Source: Bradyrhizobium sp. BRP22
Lineage (GTDB): Bacteria > Pseudomonadota > Alphaproteobacteria > Rhizobiales > Xanthobacteraceae
NCBI RefSeq assembly: GCF_020194175.1
Contig: NZ_JADYVX010000025.1
Coordinates: 1-64,000 of the forward strand
Length of the DNA: 64,000 nucleotides
Reading direction: 5' to 3'
Below the pieces are notes generated by a model that was not told where the DNA came from, ran no database searches, and saw nothing but the letters and a program-made list of their open reading frames with translations. Position 1 is the first letter of the stretch; every line of letters starts with the position of its first letter. Positions 26,957 through 40,678 of this stretch are shown here, one piece after another. A program made the position numbers and the translations under genes.

Positions 26957-27186
26957 TAGTGAGCAACGAGCGGTACGAGTGGACACCGCAGCCGGGACAT
27001 TGGGATGCCTGAAGGCGCGACTGGCGCCTGCCCTCCATCGCTCCAAATCGAGATGACTTCGCTAATGGCTTTCCGCCTGATCCCCTCGACGTTCATCGCC
27101 GCCCCCTTGCTCCAGAATTGACCTTTGTTGGCGCTAAACAGCAGTTCATAGAAGCGGCCTGCTAGGATCCGCCACGCCTCAAGCAC
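26956..27186 (-). CDS. small unrecognised frame coupled to livH
   Basis: Between the flavin reductase and livH a frame of 76 codons (GTG 27186) ends in TAATG with livH. An internal ATG at 27096 has GGGGG 5 bases upstream and would give 46 aa (MNVEGIRRKAISEVISIWSDG). No family is recognised. It may be a leader that couples livH translation, a remnant of a larger enzyme, or a real small protein. Confidence 0.3.
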   Translation of the reverse strand: MLEAWRILAGRFYELLFSANKGQFWSKGAAMNVEGIRRKAISEVISIWSDGGQAPVAPSGIPMSRLRCPLVPLVAH

Positions 27187-27209
27187 GCTCCCCGAAACCA
27201 GTCGGAGTT

Positions 27210-27737
27210 CTAGCGCTTCGGTACTGTGAATTCGCCATTCACATAGACAAGTGGTTCGCGATCCGCGTTTATCGCCTGCGCGACCACCTCACCGACGAAG
27301 ATCGTGTGACTGCCAGCATCGTGAGAATCAGACAATCGGCAATCGAAGCTACAAATCGCATCGATCAGACTTGGAGCTCCCGTAATCAGTTCGCGCCACA
27401 AACCCTCGGTAAAGCGTATGTCACCTTTGCTGCCGTCCTGCCCGGAGAACTTTCTTGCCAGCTCGGCGTGATCCGCCGCAAGAATATTCCAGCAGAATGA
27501 TCCGCTCTGCTTTATCGTATCGTGACCGCCAGCCGACTTGTTCACGCAGACGAGCACGCTCGATGGCTCCGTCGACAATGAGCAACCAGCCGTCAGCGTC
27601 AAACCGTGCCTGCCAGGATGCACCCCCGTAGTTACGATAGACACTGCACCCGGCACGTTGCGCATTGCACTCCGGAATTCCTTGCTACTGAACGCCGGGA
27701 TTTCTTGACTAGGCATGGGCGACACTCGGAAGTTCAT
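27210..27737 (-). CDS. flavin reductase (HpaC-like)
   Basis: This 175-aa flavin reductase domain protein uses NAD(P)H to supply reduced FMN or FAD to a partner monooxygenase. Family blocks are RNVPGAVSIVTTG, GLTLTAGCSLSTEPSSVLVCVNKS, FCWNILA and ELARKFSG, with a C-terminal VGEVVAQAI...PLVYVNGEF. I place the start at ATG 27737, with GGGGAAG about 9 bases upstream. The LLM monooxygenase at 20557 in the same block is the obvious partner. It follows the VOC gene by 50 bases. Confidence 0.9.
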   Translation of the reverse strand: MNFRVSPMPSQEIPAFSSKEFRSAMRNVPGAVSIVTTGVHPGRHGLTLTAGCSLSTEPSSVLVCVNKSAGGHDTIKQSGSFCWNILAADHAELARKFSGQDGSKGDIRFTEGLWRELITGAPSLIDAICSFDCRLSDSHDAGSHTIFVGEVVAQAINADREPLVYVNGEFTVPKR

Positions 27738-27787
27738 GGTGATAGGCTTCCCCGATAAATCGAACCGAAGCAAATTCAGAAAGATGG

Positions 27788-28147
27788 TTAGCTGCCGTTC
27801 TTGACCACGGCCTGAAAGAACTGAATTGTGTTGCGTTGCGGATCTTTCAAATGGGCCACCCGGCCATGCGCCCCCATCTCCCGAACTTCACCGACGAGCT
27901 CAGCGCCCACCGCCCGCGCTCGCTCAAGCGCAGCATCCATATCCTCCACCTCGAATACAACCACAGCATTCCGAGACTGCTCGGACGCGGATTCCGCCAG
28001 GCTTGCTAAGCAAAAGGCGGCCTTATCTCCTACGAACTGAATCCACTTGCCACGGTCGACAAAGCGGATCGTCAATCCAAGTGCTTCGTAAAAGCGGGCT
28101 AATGCTTCAGGTTCCGGAGCGGTAAGATAGACGTGCTTAAGCTTCAT
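27788..28147 (-). CDS. VOC-family (glyoxalase/dioxygenase fold) protein
   Basis: A 119-aa single VOC domain: two beta-alpha-beta-beta-beta modules (LKHVYLTAPEPEALARFYEALGL and VVVFEVEDMDAALERARA...GRVAHLKDPQRNTIQFFQ). Metal ligands of the superfamily appear as H5, E74-region and Gln/His near the end; full activity cannot be judged. Members isomerise, cleave or bind small molecules. AAGGAG 6-7 bases before ATG 28147 is the strongest ribosome binding site of the block, and this is probably the first gene of the long minus-strand operon. Confidence 0.85.
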   Translation of the reverse strand: MKLKHVYLTAPEPEALARFYEALGLTIRFVDRGKWIQFVGDKAAFCLASLAESASEQSRNAVVVFEVEDMDAALERARAVGAELVGEVREMGAHGRVAHLKDPQRNTIQFFQAVVKNGS

Positions 28148-28273
28148 CTTCTCACTCCTTATTTGGCGTGGACCGTTAATTCGCGCCTCCGCCGCGGACT
28201 ACAATTGTGTGATCATAGTTGCGCTGTCCCTTCGGCATTAATGTTCAAAGTCGTCACGCCCCGCATGACCAAT

Positions 28274-28288
28274 CAGCATTTTATGCTG
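28274..28288. promoter_or_regulatory. palindrome CAGCATTTTATGCTG, possible operator
   Basis: A near-perfect 15-bp dyad about 127 bases upstream of the first gene of the VOC-flavin reductase-liv unit. The same motif is at 8751 and 21781. AraC regulators usually bind direct repeats, so the cognate factor may be another type. Confidence 0.5.
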
Positions 28289-28421
28289 TTGCCTACGGAT
28301 GCAAGACTCCGCCTTCGCTAGCCGGTACCGCGAGAGGATATGGTTTTGTTGCGGCTGGGTTCGAACTGCTCTGATCGAAGTGCGCAGGCCTGAGGCAACT
28401 CTGCCGCTTATTCCAGCGGAG

Positions 28422-28703
28422 CTATGGACAAAACGCTGGCACTGCAATTTCTACCCTGCGCCAGCTCTCGGATTCACCATTTCCGACGGCCGACCCTACC
28501 CTTTGTCGACTCGGCTGCATCTTTCTCAGCTCATCTCTCTCAGAACATAATTCTAGAATTTTCGCCTGTATCTTGCCGATGAGCGCTTCCGTTGCGCCCA
28601 CGTCTATTCCTGCATGTCGCAGTCGAGACGCTTCCCTTCGGTGACGTCCGATCTGGACGCGCATGTGATCTATCTCATGACGAATTCGATCTAGGGTCGA
28701 CAT
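28422..28703 (-). CDS. small coiled-coil protein, 93 aa
   Basis: The first 65 residues form a heptad-rich helix pair (LDRIRHEIDHMRVQIGRHRR, then TEALIGKIQAKILELCSERD) with a short HAGIDVG turn; the last 25 residues are irregular. Similar small proteins (DRLRxEIxHMRxQI...AGIDT...AEALLxRMxAKVDELCxERD) occur in Bradyrhizobium without a known role. AGG lies about 8 bases before ATG 28703. It sits between the VOC operon promoter and the mutase genes. Confidence 0.6.
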   Translation of the reverse strand: MSTLDRIRHEIDHMRVQIGRHRREASRLRHAGIDVGATEALIGKIQAKILELCSERDELRKMQPSRQRVGSAVGNGESESWRRVEIAVPAFCP

Positions 28704-28758
28704 GATTGCTGCCTGCTAGTCATATTCGGACGAGCGCTCGGGGGAGCTTGTATTCAGG

Positions 28759-30921
<2,163 letters not shown>

Positions 30922-30946
30922 TTGAGTGCTCGCGTTCGATTGGCAA

Positions 30947-32827
30947 TTATCCGAAGGAAATCTTCGGGTTTTGCATCCAGTCGTAAGCGGCACTTAGCGT
31001 CGCCAAGGCGTCGCAACTGACGTGAATGAAGCTCCCGATGCCAGCCCGCCGAAACGTGGCCTCGGATTGAGAGGGAAGTCCCGCCAAATAGACGTGCCTA
31101 GCACCGACTTGCTGAAGTGCTTGGGCCGAGATCTCGGCGCGCTCCGCATAGATCTTATCGCTGGAGCAAAGGCAGGCGAGTTCGGCACCAGAGCCCGTGA
31201 ATGCGAGGGCAAGCTCGGCTGGGTCGGCGACGCCTGCGCCGTCGATAGCCTCAATTCCTCCGGCTTCGAAGAAGCTCTTCGCGAAGGTCGCGCGGGCCGT
31301 AAAGTCGGTCGGTGTGCCCAGACAAGCAAGAAACACTCGCGGCCGCACGCCGCCTAGCTTCAATATCGCATCGGACTTGTCGCGGAGCGATTCGAATGGT
31401 TCCGCAAGCCGGATCGGCGGCAATGCATCGAATACGAATCTCTGGTCCACGTTAGGCGGAGGGGCCATCGGTGTTACGTTCAGTACCGCCGCTGCGCCTT
31501 CGCCAAGGGTTGCGAATTCGCTCACTCCTGTCAGCGGGTCGCGGCGCTTCGCGAGATTGGCATCGCGCGCTCTGCGCGTAGCTGTGATCTTCGCCTGAAG
31601 CGTTCCCTGCTGGAGAGCCGCAAAGATGCCGCCCGCATTTTCAGTCTCTTGGAAACTCTTCCAGGCCGCGTCGCAAAGCTCCGTTGTTAGCGCCTCAATG
31701 CCGCCAGCACCTGCGGCAGGATCGCTAACCTTGGCAAGATTGCTTTCCTCCAGCAGCAGAAGCTGCGTGTTGCGAGCCACGCGCCGGGCAAACGAGTCTG
31801 GGAGGCCCAGCGCCAACGTGTGCGGCAGCACCGTGATCGCATTGGCACCGGCGATTCCCGCAGAGAATGTTGCCAAGGTAGCGCGCAACATGTTTACGTA
31901 GGGATCGCGCCGGGTCAACATACGCCAGGAGCTATCAGCCGCAATGAACAGCGGCCTTGGCGCGAGACCGCACGCGGATTCAATGCGCGCCCAGAGGAGT
32001 CGCAGCGCGCGGAATTTAGCCATGGTCAAAAACTGGTCGGCGTCAGCAGAGAGTCGCGCATAGATCATGCTTCGCGCTTCGTCCAGCGGAATGCGCGCCG
32101 CCTCCAAAGCGTGCAGATATGCCACGCCGCAGGCAAGCACGAAGGAAAGCTCCTGCACTTCTGAGCCGCCGGCATCATGAACGATACGCCCATCGCTCAC
32201 GGCAAAGGGCCCCCTGAACCCCAGCGTTACAAGCCCCTTGATCGAGCTGGCAACGGTCCGCACGATTTCGTCCCAAGTGTATGGACTGCATCCGCGTAGG
32301 GCGCACGCACCCAGCGGATCGAGCCCAAATCGAATATCGCAAACGGCAGGATCGAGGCCGACCGACTTCACATATTCCGCGACATGGATCGCGGTCTTAC
32401 TCCCGTGTGTACCAATCTGAAGTTCAATCCCAATGCCGGCATCAAGATGGACGTCCTTTAACGCTTTGGCGACGGCGTCCGCCGTTTGATCGAGGCCGAA
32501 CCCGCGGCTACAGTTGGCGCCGGCAAAGACGAGCGCCAAGCCCGTCGCTCCGTTCTCCAGATCCTGAAGGGCCTGCCTGTTGGCCGTCACCGCGTCCGGA
32601 TGATCGATGCGCTGCATGATCTGCCAAGGCGCCGCGGGCGCCCGCCCCTCGACAGGCGTAGTGTCTTTCGCGCGGAGGTAAATCGGCTCGATTCTCAAGC
32701 CGTCGTACGTCTTTCCAATCAGCTTTTCGAACGGCGCTCCCTTTAGCACGCCATCAACCAGCCTGCGCCAGTCGTCGCGTGAAGCAGGCGCAAAGCCCGA
32801 TGCCAATGCAAACCGTTCGGTATTCAT
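30947..32827 (-). CDS. mutA: methylmalonyl-CoA mutase, small subunit
   Basis: A 626-aa non-catalytic partner of the large subunit in heterodimeric mutases. It keeps the barrel fold (LALVFAGANCSRGFGLD, MLRATLATFSAGIAGANAITVLPH, LLLLEESNLAKVSDPAAGAGG) but has no DGHDRG cobalt-ligand motif in its C-terminal domain, as expected for this subunit. ATG 32827 is used; GTG 32836 is an alternative. Its codon use is less GC-rich than that of the large subunit. Many Bradyrhizobium have only the large homodimeric type, so this pair may have been acquired. Confidence 0.93.
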   Translation of the reverse strand: MNTERFALASGFAPASRDDWRRLVDGVLKGAPFEKLIGKTYDGLRIEPIYLRAKDTTPVEGRAPAAPWQIMQRIDHPDAVTANRQALQDLENGATGLALVFAGANCSRGFGLDQTADAVAKALKDVHLDAGIGIELQIGTHGSKTAIHVAEYVKSVGLDPAVCDIRFGLDPLGACALRGCSPYTWDEIVRTVASSIKGLVTLGFRGPFAVSDGRIVHDAGGSEVQELSFVLACGVAYLHALEAARIPLDEARSMIYARLSADADQFLTMAKFRALRLLWARIESACGLAPRPLFIAADSSWRMLTRRDPYVNMLRATLATFSAGIAGANAITVLPHTLALGLPDSFARRVARNTQLLLLEESNLAKVSDPAAGAGGIEALTTELCDAAWKSFQETENAGGIFAALQQGTLQAKITATRRARDANLAKRRDPLTGVSEFATLGEGAAAVLNVTPMAPPPNVDQRFVFDALPPIRLAEPFESLRDKSDAILKLGGVRPRVFLACLGTPTDFTARATFAKSFFEAGGIEAIDGAGVADPAELALAFTGSGAELACLCSSDKIYAERAEISAQALQQVGARHVYLAGLPSQSEATFRRAGIGSFIHVSCDALATLSAAYDWMQNPKISFG

Positions 32828-32940
32828 CAACCCCACTCAGTCCCAAGTGCCGCCGAGCTGACCAGCATCACTTCTGTCTGCAAGTAACCGGAATTCCTGC
32901 AGGAAGGCTGCCCATCTCAGGTCGCGATCTCTTGCAGTAT

Positions 32941-34956
<2,016 letters not shown>

Positions 34957-34964
34957 TTCTCGTC

Positions 34965-36497
<1,533 letters not shown>

Positions 36498-36594
36498 GGA
36501 ACTCTCCCTCGGTGGCCTGCCGTTGCGGTACGGCGGACCTGCTTCTCCCGCGATACACACCCAATATCGGCCTTGGGAAGACTTGAAGACGCGC

Positions 36595-36642
36595 ATTTGC
36601 ACATGTTACAATTTTGCAAATAGCAAATTGCGAAGTTGCAAA
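36595..36642. promoter_or_regulatory. PccR-type operator cluster in the pccB/pccR divergent region
   Basis: TTTGCAAA at 36613-36620, ATTGCGAA at 36627-36634, GTTGCAAA at 36635-36642 and ATTTGCAC at 36595-36602 are related half-sites. PccR of Rhodobacter sphaeroides recognises paired TTTGCAAA motifs upstream of pcc genes. The last site overlaps the pccR start codon, which fits autoregulation. Confidence 0.65.
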
Positions 36643-38048
36643 TGGCCGGCAAGCTTTTCATCGGGCGACGATTCCGCGAGGTGAGGGAGAGCACGAAGCT
36701 CACCCAAGCGGCCTTCGCTGAGCGGCTGGGAATTTCCCTCAGCTATCTGAACCAGATCGAGAACAATCAGAGGCCGGTTTCGGCCTCTGTCTTGGTGCTT
36801 CTTGCGGAACGTTTTCAGATCGACCTCAGCTCTCTGTCGATCAACGACAACGACAGGGTCATGTCGATGCTGACGGAAGCGCTGGCCGATCCGATTTTTG
36901 CGCCCTACGCGCCCAACATCCAGGAGCTGAAACTCGTCGTTCAGAACGCGCCGGGTTTTGCGCAAGCGCTCCTCAACGCTCACCAGGCGTACCGACGCAA
37001 CGGCGAGCAGCTCGCCAGTCTCGACGGGCAGATCGTCAACTGGGCTGGCGAACCGACGGCTTACGAAGAAGTCCGCGATTTCTTTCATCTGGTCGACAAT
37101 TACGTCCACGAGTTGGATACCGCGGCCGAGGCCCTCGCCGGACGCCTCAGCATTCCCGACAGCAATACGACCACGGCACTGGTCAGCCACCTGGACTCCC
37201 GACACGGAGTGCAGATACGCCAGAGCGGGCCCCACGAAACGTCGTTACGGCACTTCGATCGTGCATCCCGCACCTTGTGGCTGAGCCCCTATCTTCCCAC
37301 GCCAACCCGAAATTTCCAGATTGCGCTCCAAATCGCCGCCCTCGAGGAGGAAGAACGCATTGGCCAGATTGCCGACCAAGCGGCTTTTCGATCTGGCGAT
37401 GCGCGGAATGTTTGCGCGGCCGGACTGCGTAACTACTTCGCCGGCGCTCTCATTCTGCCCTATCAACGATTCCTGCAATCCGCTCGAGATCTACGGCACG
37501 ACCTGGAGCTGATCGCCACCAGGTTCGGCGCGAGCCTCGAACAGGTCGCCCATCGATTGTCGACCCTGCAACGACCCGGCTCCAAAGGGGCGCCGGTCTT
37601 CTTCGCTCGGCTGGACCGCGCCGGAAACATCACAAAGCGACATAGCGCGGCAAAGCTGCAGTTCGCACGTTACGGCGCGGCGTGCCCTCTCTGGAACGCT
37701 CATCAAGCGTTCGAGGCACCTAGTCAAATCATCCGGCAACTCGCCGAGACGCCAGACGGAGTTCGATTTCTTTGTATTGCAACCGAACTTTCGAAGGGTC
37801 GGGGCGGCTTTGGCTCCCCTCGGCCGCGCTATGCCATAGCGTTGGGGTGTGAGGTCTCCTACGCCAAGGATTTCGTATATGCGGATGGGCTCGACCTGAC
37901 GAACAAGGGCGCCTACGACCCAATTGGTATCTCTTGTCGGATCTGCGACCGTAGCAGCTGCCCTCAGCGAGCGATTCCTCCGCTTAACAGCAAGCTTAAA
38001 ATCGACCGGGACCGCAGGGATATATTGCCATACCACATTTCGAGCTAG
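36642..38048 (+). CDS. pccR: short-chain fatty acyl-CoA regulator of the PccR/ScfR family
   Basis: The 468-aa regulator has an N-terminal XRE helix-turn-helix (residues about 8-62, VRESTKLTQAAFAERLGISL...SYLNQIENNQRPVS), a central IrrE/ImmA-like sensory region, and the C-terminal cysteine block ISCRICDRSSCPQRAIPP typical of the family. Relatives sense propionyl-CoA and control propionyl-CoA carboxylase and mutase genes. ATG 36642 gives MAGKLFIGRRFREVRE; the TTG at 36636 adds two residues. It is divergent from pccB and its start codon overlaps a putative operator, implying autoregulation. Confidence 0.92.
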   Translation: MAGKLFIGRRFREVRESTKLTQAAFAERLGISLSYLNQIENNQRPVSASVLVLLAERFQIDLSSLSINDNDRVMSMLTEALADPIFAPYAPNIQELKLVVQNAPGFAQALLNAHQAYRRNGEQLASLDGQIVNWAGEPTAYEEVRDFFHLVDNYVHELDTAAEALAGRLSIPDSNTTTALVSHLDSRHGVQIRQSGPHETSLRHFDRASRTLWLSPYLPTPTRNFQIALQIAALEEEERIGQIADQAAFRSGDARNVCAAGLRNYFAGALILPYQRFLQSARDLRHDLELIATRFGASLEQVAHRLSTLQRPGSKGAPVFFARLDRAGNITKRHSAAKLQFARYGAACPLWNAHQAFEAPSQIIRQLAETPDGVRFLCIATELSKGRGGFGSPRPRYAIALGCEVSYAKDFVYADGLDLTNKGAYDPIGISCRICDRSSCPQRAIPPLNSKLKIDRDRRDILPYHISS

Positions 38049-38537
38049 ATCGTAGCGAGAGATAGTGCCGACCTCAAGATGACCGTTCCTGCTTGCCACG
38101 CGACAGTGTAACGGCTCTAAGAAAGCCGAGAGCAAAGGGGCGTTGACTTTTCACTTTGCGACGATGCACGGAACCACCTGTCTCGCAGGCGCCAGCATGA
38201 CTACAAGCCGGATGGCCGGTCATTAGGGCGATGCGCATCACGATATCGGCGGCGAAGGCCGCCCATCATCCCAGAGCAAAGCAATGCAGGCGAAAAGCGA
38301 TTGCTGATTCTGCAAGCGCATTGCTCAGGGCTTTGGCAATTGGCAGACCTTTCGAAGCTTCGCGTTTGGCGCAGGCAATTAGATTGTCCGTTTTTCGATA
38401 TAAGTCGTCATTTTATCGAAATTCTACATCCCCGGGCAGCGGTTAGCATTTGTTTCATCGAGATGTCATCACGCGAGATAACGCGAGGGGCCGGGCCTCG
38501 ATGCATTGATGAACGCTTGCCCACAGGAGGAACCGAT
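38049..38537. other. intergenic with a dyad upstream of the Lrp-type gene
   Basis: About 490 bases without a supported gene. The one clear structure is the TTTCGATA-type dyad at 38393-38421. Confidence 0.5.
38393..38421. promoter_or_regulatory. dyad TTTCGATATAA-N7-TTTTATCGAAA
   Basis: Eleven-base arms match with one difference around a 7-base centre, in an AT-rich setting about 117 bases before the Lrp-type gene. Lrp/AsnC regulators often bind such AT-rich dyads near their own promoter. Confidence 0.45.
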
Positions 38538-39164
38538 ATGACGACGACGGCTTTGGATAGGATCGATATCAAGATCCTGAACGAACTGCAGCTGAACGCC
38601 AGCTTAACCAACGTGGAGCTCGCTTCCCGCGTCAATCTCTCACCATCCCCCTGCCTTGCTCGAGTGCGCACGCTCGAAAAATTGGGAGTCATTGACAGGA
38701 GAATTGCCGTGTTGGACCCGGCAGTTCTCGGTATCGGCGTCACTGCCTTTATACAGGTTAAGCTTGAAAAGCAGGCTCAACCGTCCCTCGACAGCTTTAC
38801 TCGCACGATAGATCGCCTGAGTGAGGTGATGGAGTGCTATTTGATGACGGGGGATAGCGATTATCTTCTTCGAGTCATGGTATCAGACATCGAAGCTCTT
38901 GAAGACCTGATCGTGAACAAGCTCTCACGTATTGCCGGTGTTTCCAGCATTCGATCAAGCCTGGCGTTGAAGCGGATTTCTTACAAGACGGTGCTCCCTA
39001 TCGACGCAAACCGTCCCGTTCAGATCAAGTCGGGCAACTTGGCTTCCAGGCGCATAGAGAGACCCGCCAAACCTCAGTATGATGCGCCAGCTCAGGCTCG
39101 GCTCGATGGCGGAATGAACACTGAGAACTCGAGAATCTTTGCTCACAGCACAGCAGGCCTTTAG
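38538..39164 (+). CDS. Lrp/AsnC-family transcriptional regulator
   Basis: AGGAGG at 38525-38530 fixes ATG 38538. The 208-aa protein has an N-terminal helix-turn-helix (DRIDIKILNELQLNASLTNV...LSPSPCLARVRTLEKLGVI) and the RAM ligand domain (VMECYLMTGDSDYLLRVMVSDIEALEDLI). Family members respond to amino acids. A tail of about 55 residues after ALKRISYKTVLPI is longer than usual. It is upstream of and in line with ribBX, 320 bases apart, and may regulate it or the neighbouring catabolic genes. Confidence 0.9.
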   Translation: MTTTALDRIDIKILNELQLNASLTNVELASRVNLSPSPCLARVRTLEKLGVIDRRIAVLDPAVLGIGVTAFIQVKLEKQAQPSLDSFTRTIDRLSEVMECYLMTGDSDYLLRVMVSDIEALEDLIVNKLSRIAGVSSIRSSLALKRISYKTVLPIDANRPVQIKSGNLASRRIERPAKPQYDAPAQARLDGGMNTENSRIFAHSTAGL

Positions 39165-39486
39165 CGCCGAGCAATGCGCGGTGTCGGAAAGGACCGTCTA
39201 GAACGTCTCCGGTCACGGGCAATCGGACGGTCCATTCGCGTGCATTCTCAATCGATCCAGACTAGACGACGACCAATCCGTTCGACGCCAACATGGATGA
39301 ATGAAAGGGGATTGTGCAGCGCCAACCCTGATCTCCGTCTATCCGGACCAATAAAGACCTCCACCGGAACGATTCAAAATCTTTCTGTTTGCTTGAGATT
39401 CGATCAGCGGCGGCGGATAACCCGCCGGAGCGGACGCGTCGAACACCCCTTTGGCAATCGAGCGGACAAAACGCACTGAGGGACAC
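39165..39486. other. intergenic, no gene or riboswitch seen
   Basis: About 320 bases between the Lrp-type gene and ribBX. I looked for an FMN riboswitch because ribBX follows, but its conserved cores were not seen. Confidence 0.5.
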
Positions 39487-40563
39487 ATGACTGGGTCGAT
39501 TTATGCCGCCCTGAAAGCATTCTCCGAAGGAGAGATCGTCGTCGTCACGGACGATGATGATCGAGAAGGCGAAGGAGATCTCGTCGTCGGAGCATCGCTT
39601 TGTTCAACCGACAAGATGGCGTTTATTATCCGCCATACCTCCGGAATCGTCTGCGCACCCATCACGTCCGAGCATGCGCGTCGATTGAGACTAGATCCCA
39701 TGGTCATCAACAACGACTCCAACCACTCTACCGCTTTCACCGTATCGATCGATTACAAAGCTGATGGTGGGACCGGGATCTCAGCTGAAGAACGCGCATC
39801 CTGCTGCCGAGCCCTGGCTAACCCCAACGTTGGTGCAAGCGACTTTGCACGCCCAGGCCATATCTTTCCTCTTATTTCAAACGAGGGCGGCGTCCTGATG
39901 CGGTCGGGTCATACCGAGGCTGCGGTGGACCTGTGCTTGTTGACCAGACTGGCTCCGGTGGGAGTCATTAGTGAGCTGATGAACGACGACGGGTCCGTGA
40001 TGAAGGGCTCGCAAGTTCGAGATTTCGCAGCCAGGCACGCTCTGAAGCACGTAACGATTGCCGACATCATCGGCTTTCGTCAGGCGCGTGAGAAGCTGGT
40101 TGAAAGGGTCTCAAGTGTGACGGCCGACAGCCCAATTGGTCCGCTGCAGGGATATTCATACCGTACGCAGTTCGATCCGATCCACCACGTGGCATACGTA
40201 TATGGCGAGATCGGCGACGGCAAAAACGTACTGACGCGATTCTACAAGCCGAACGTCATACGGGACATGTTCTCGGGACAGGTCCAAGCAAAGATGAACG
40301 TTGTGCTGCAACGCTTCAAGGAGAACGGAAGTGGTGTGCTCATCTATCTAAGAGACGGCGCGGCTGGTGTTCCGCCGGAACCCCCGCTCCCATCGTCCTC
40401 CTCTGAAGAGCACCGCAATCGGCAGTGGCGCGAGATCGGCGTTGGGGCGCAGATATTGCGAGATCTCGGCATAACCTCCATCCGCCATCTGACATCGTCT
40501 ACCCATCACTTCAAAGGGCTTGCGGGATTCGGCATCGAGATCATCGGAAACGAGCAACTCTGA
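39487..40563 (+). CDS. ribB: 3,4-dihydroxy-2-butanone-4-phosphate synthase fused to a degenerate GTP cyclohydrolase II (RibB-RibX)
   Basis: GAGGG 4-5 bases before ATG 39487 supports the start of this 358-aa protein. Residues 1-205 are the DHBP synthase, which makes the four-carbon precursor of riboflavin from ribulose 5-phosphate: DDDDREGEGDLV (the family usually has REnEGDL), HTSGIVCAPI, RPGHIFPL and RSGHTEAAVDL. The C-terminal 150 residues resemble GTP cyclohydrolase II but lack its zinc cysteines, as in RibBX proteins. Near an FMN-dependent monooxygenase pathway it may raise flavin supply. Confidence 0.92.
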   Translation: MTGSIYAALKAFSEGEIVVVTDDDDREGEGDLVVGASLCSTDKMAFIIRHTSGIVCAPITSEHARRLRLDPMVINNDSNHSTAFTVSIDYKADGGTGISAEERASCCRALANPNVGASDFARPGHIFPLISNEGGVLMRSGHTEAAVDLCLLTRLAPVGVISELMNDDGSVMKGSQVRDFAARHALKHVTIADIIGFRQAREKLVERVSSVTADSPIGPLQGYSYRTQFDPIHHVAYVYGEIGDGKNVLTRFYKPNVIRDMFSGQVQAKMNVVLQRFKENGSGVLIYLRDGAAGVPPEPPLPSSSSEEHRNRQWREIGVGAQILRDLGITSIRHLTSSTHHFKGLAGFGIEIIGNEQL

Positions 40564-40678
40564 TAGACTTGGTCCCGGTCATGAGATTACCGGTCCTGTT
40601 TACGAGCAGCGAAACATCGTCGCGCGGGACCTTCGGGCGATCCATGACAGCGAGCGGCAATTCAGAACGCCACCTTGT

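Noticed and set aside
39165..39486. FMN riboswitch before ribBX
   Set aside because: The conserved AGGG and GAAATTCCCGACCGGCGGT-like cores are absent.
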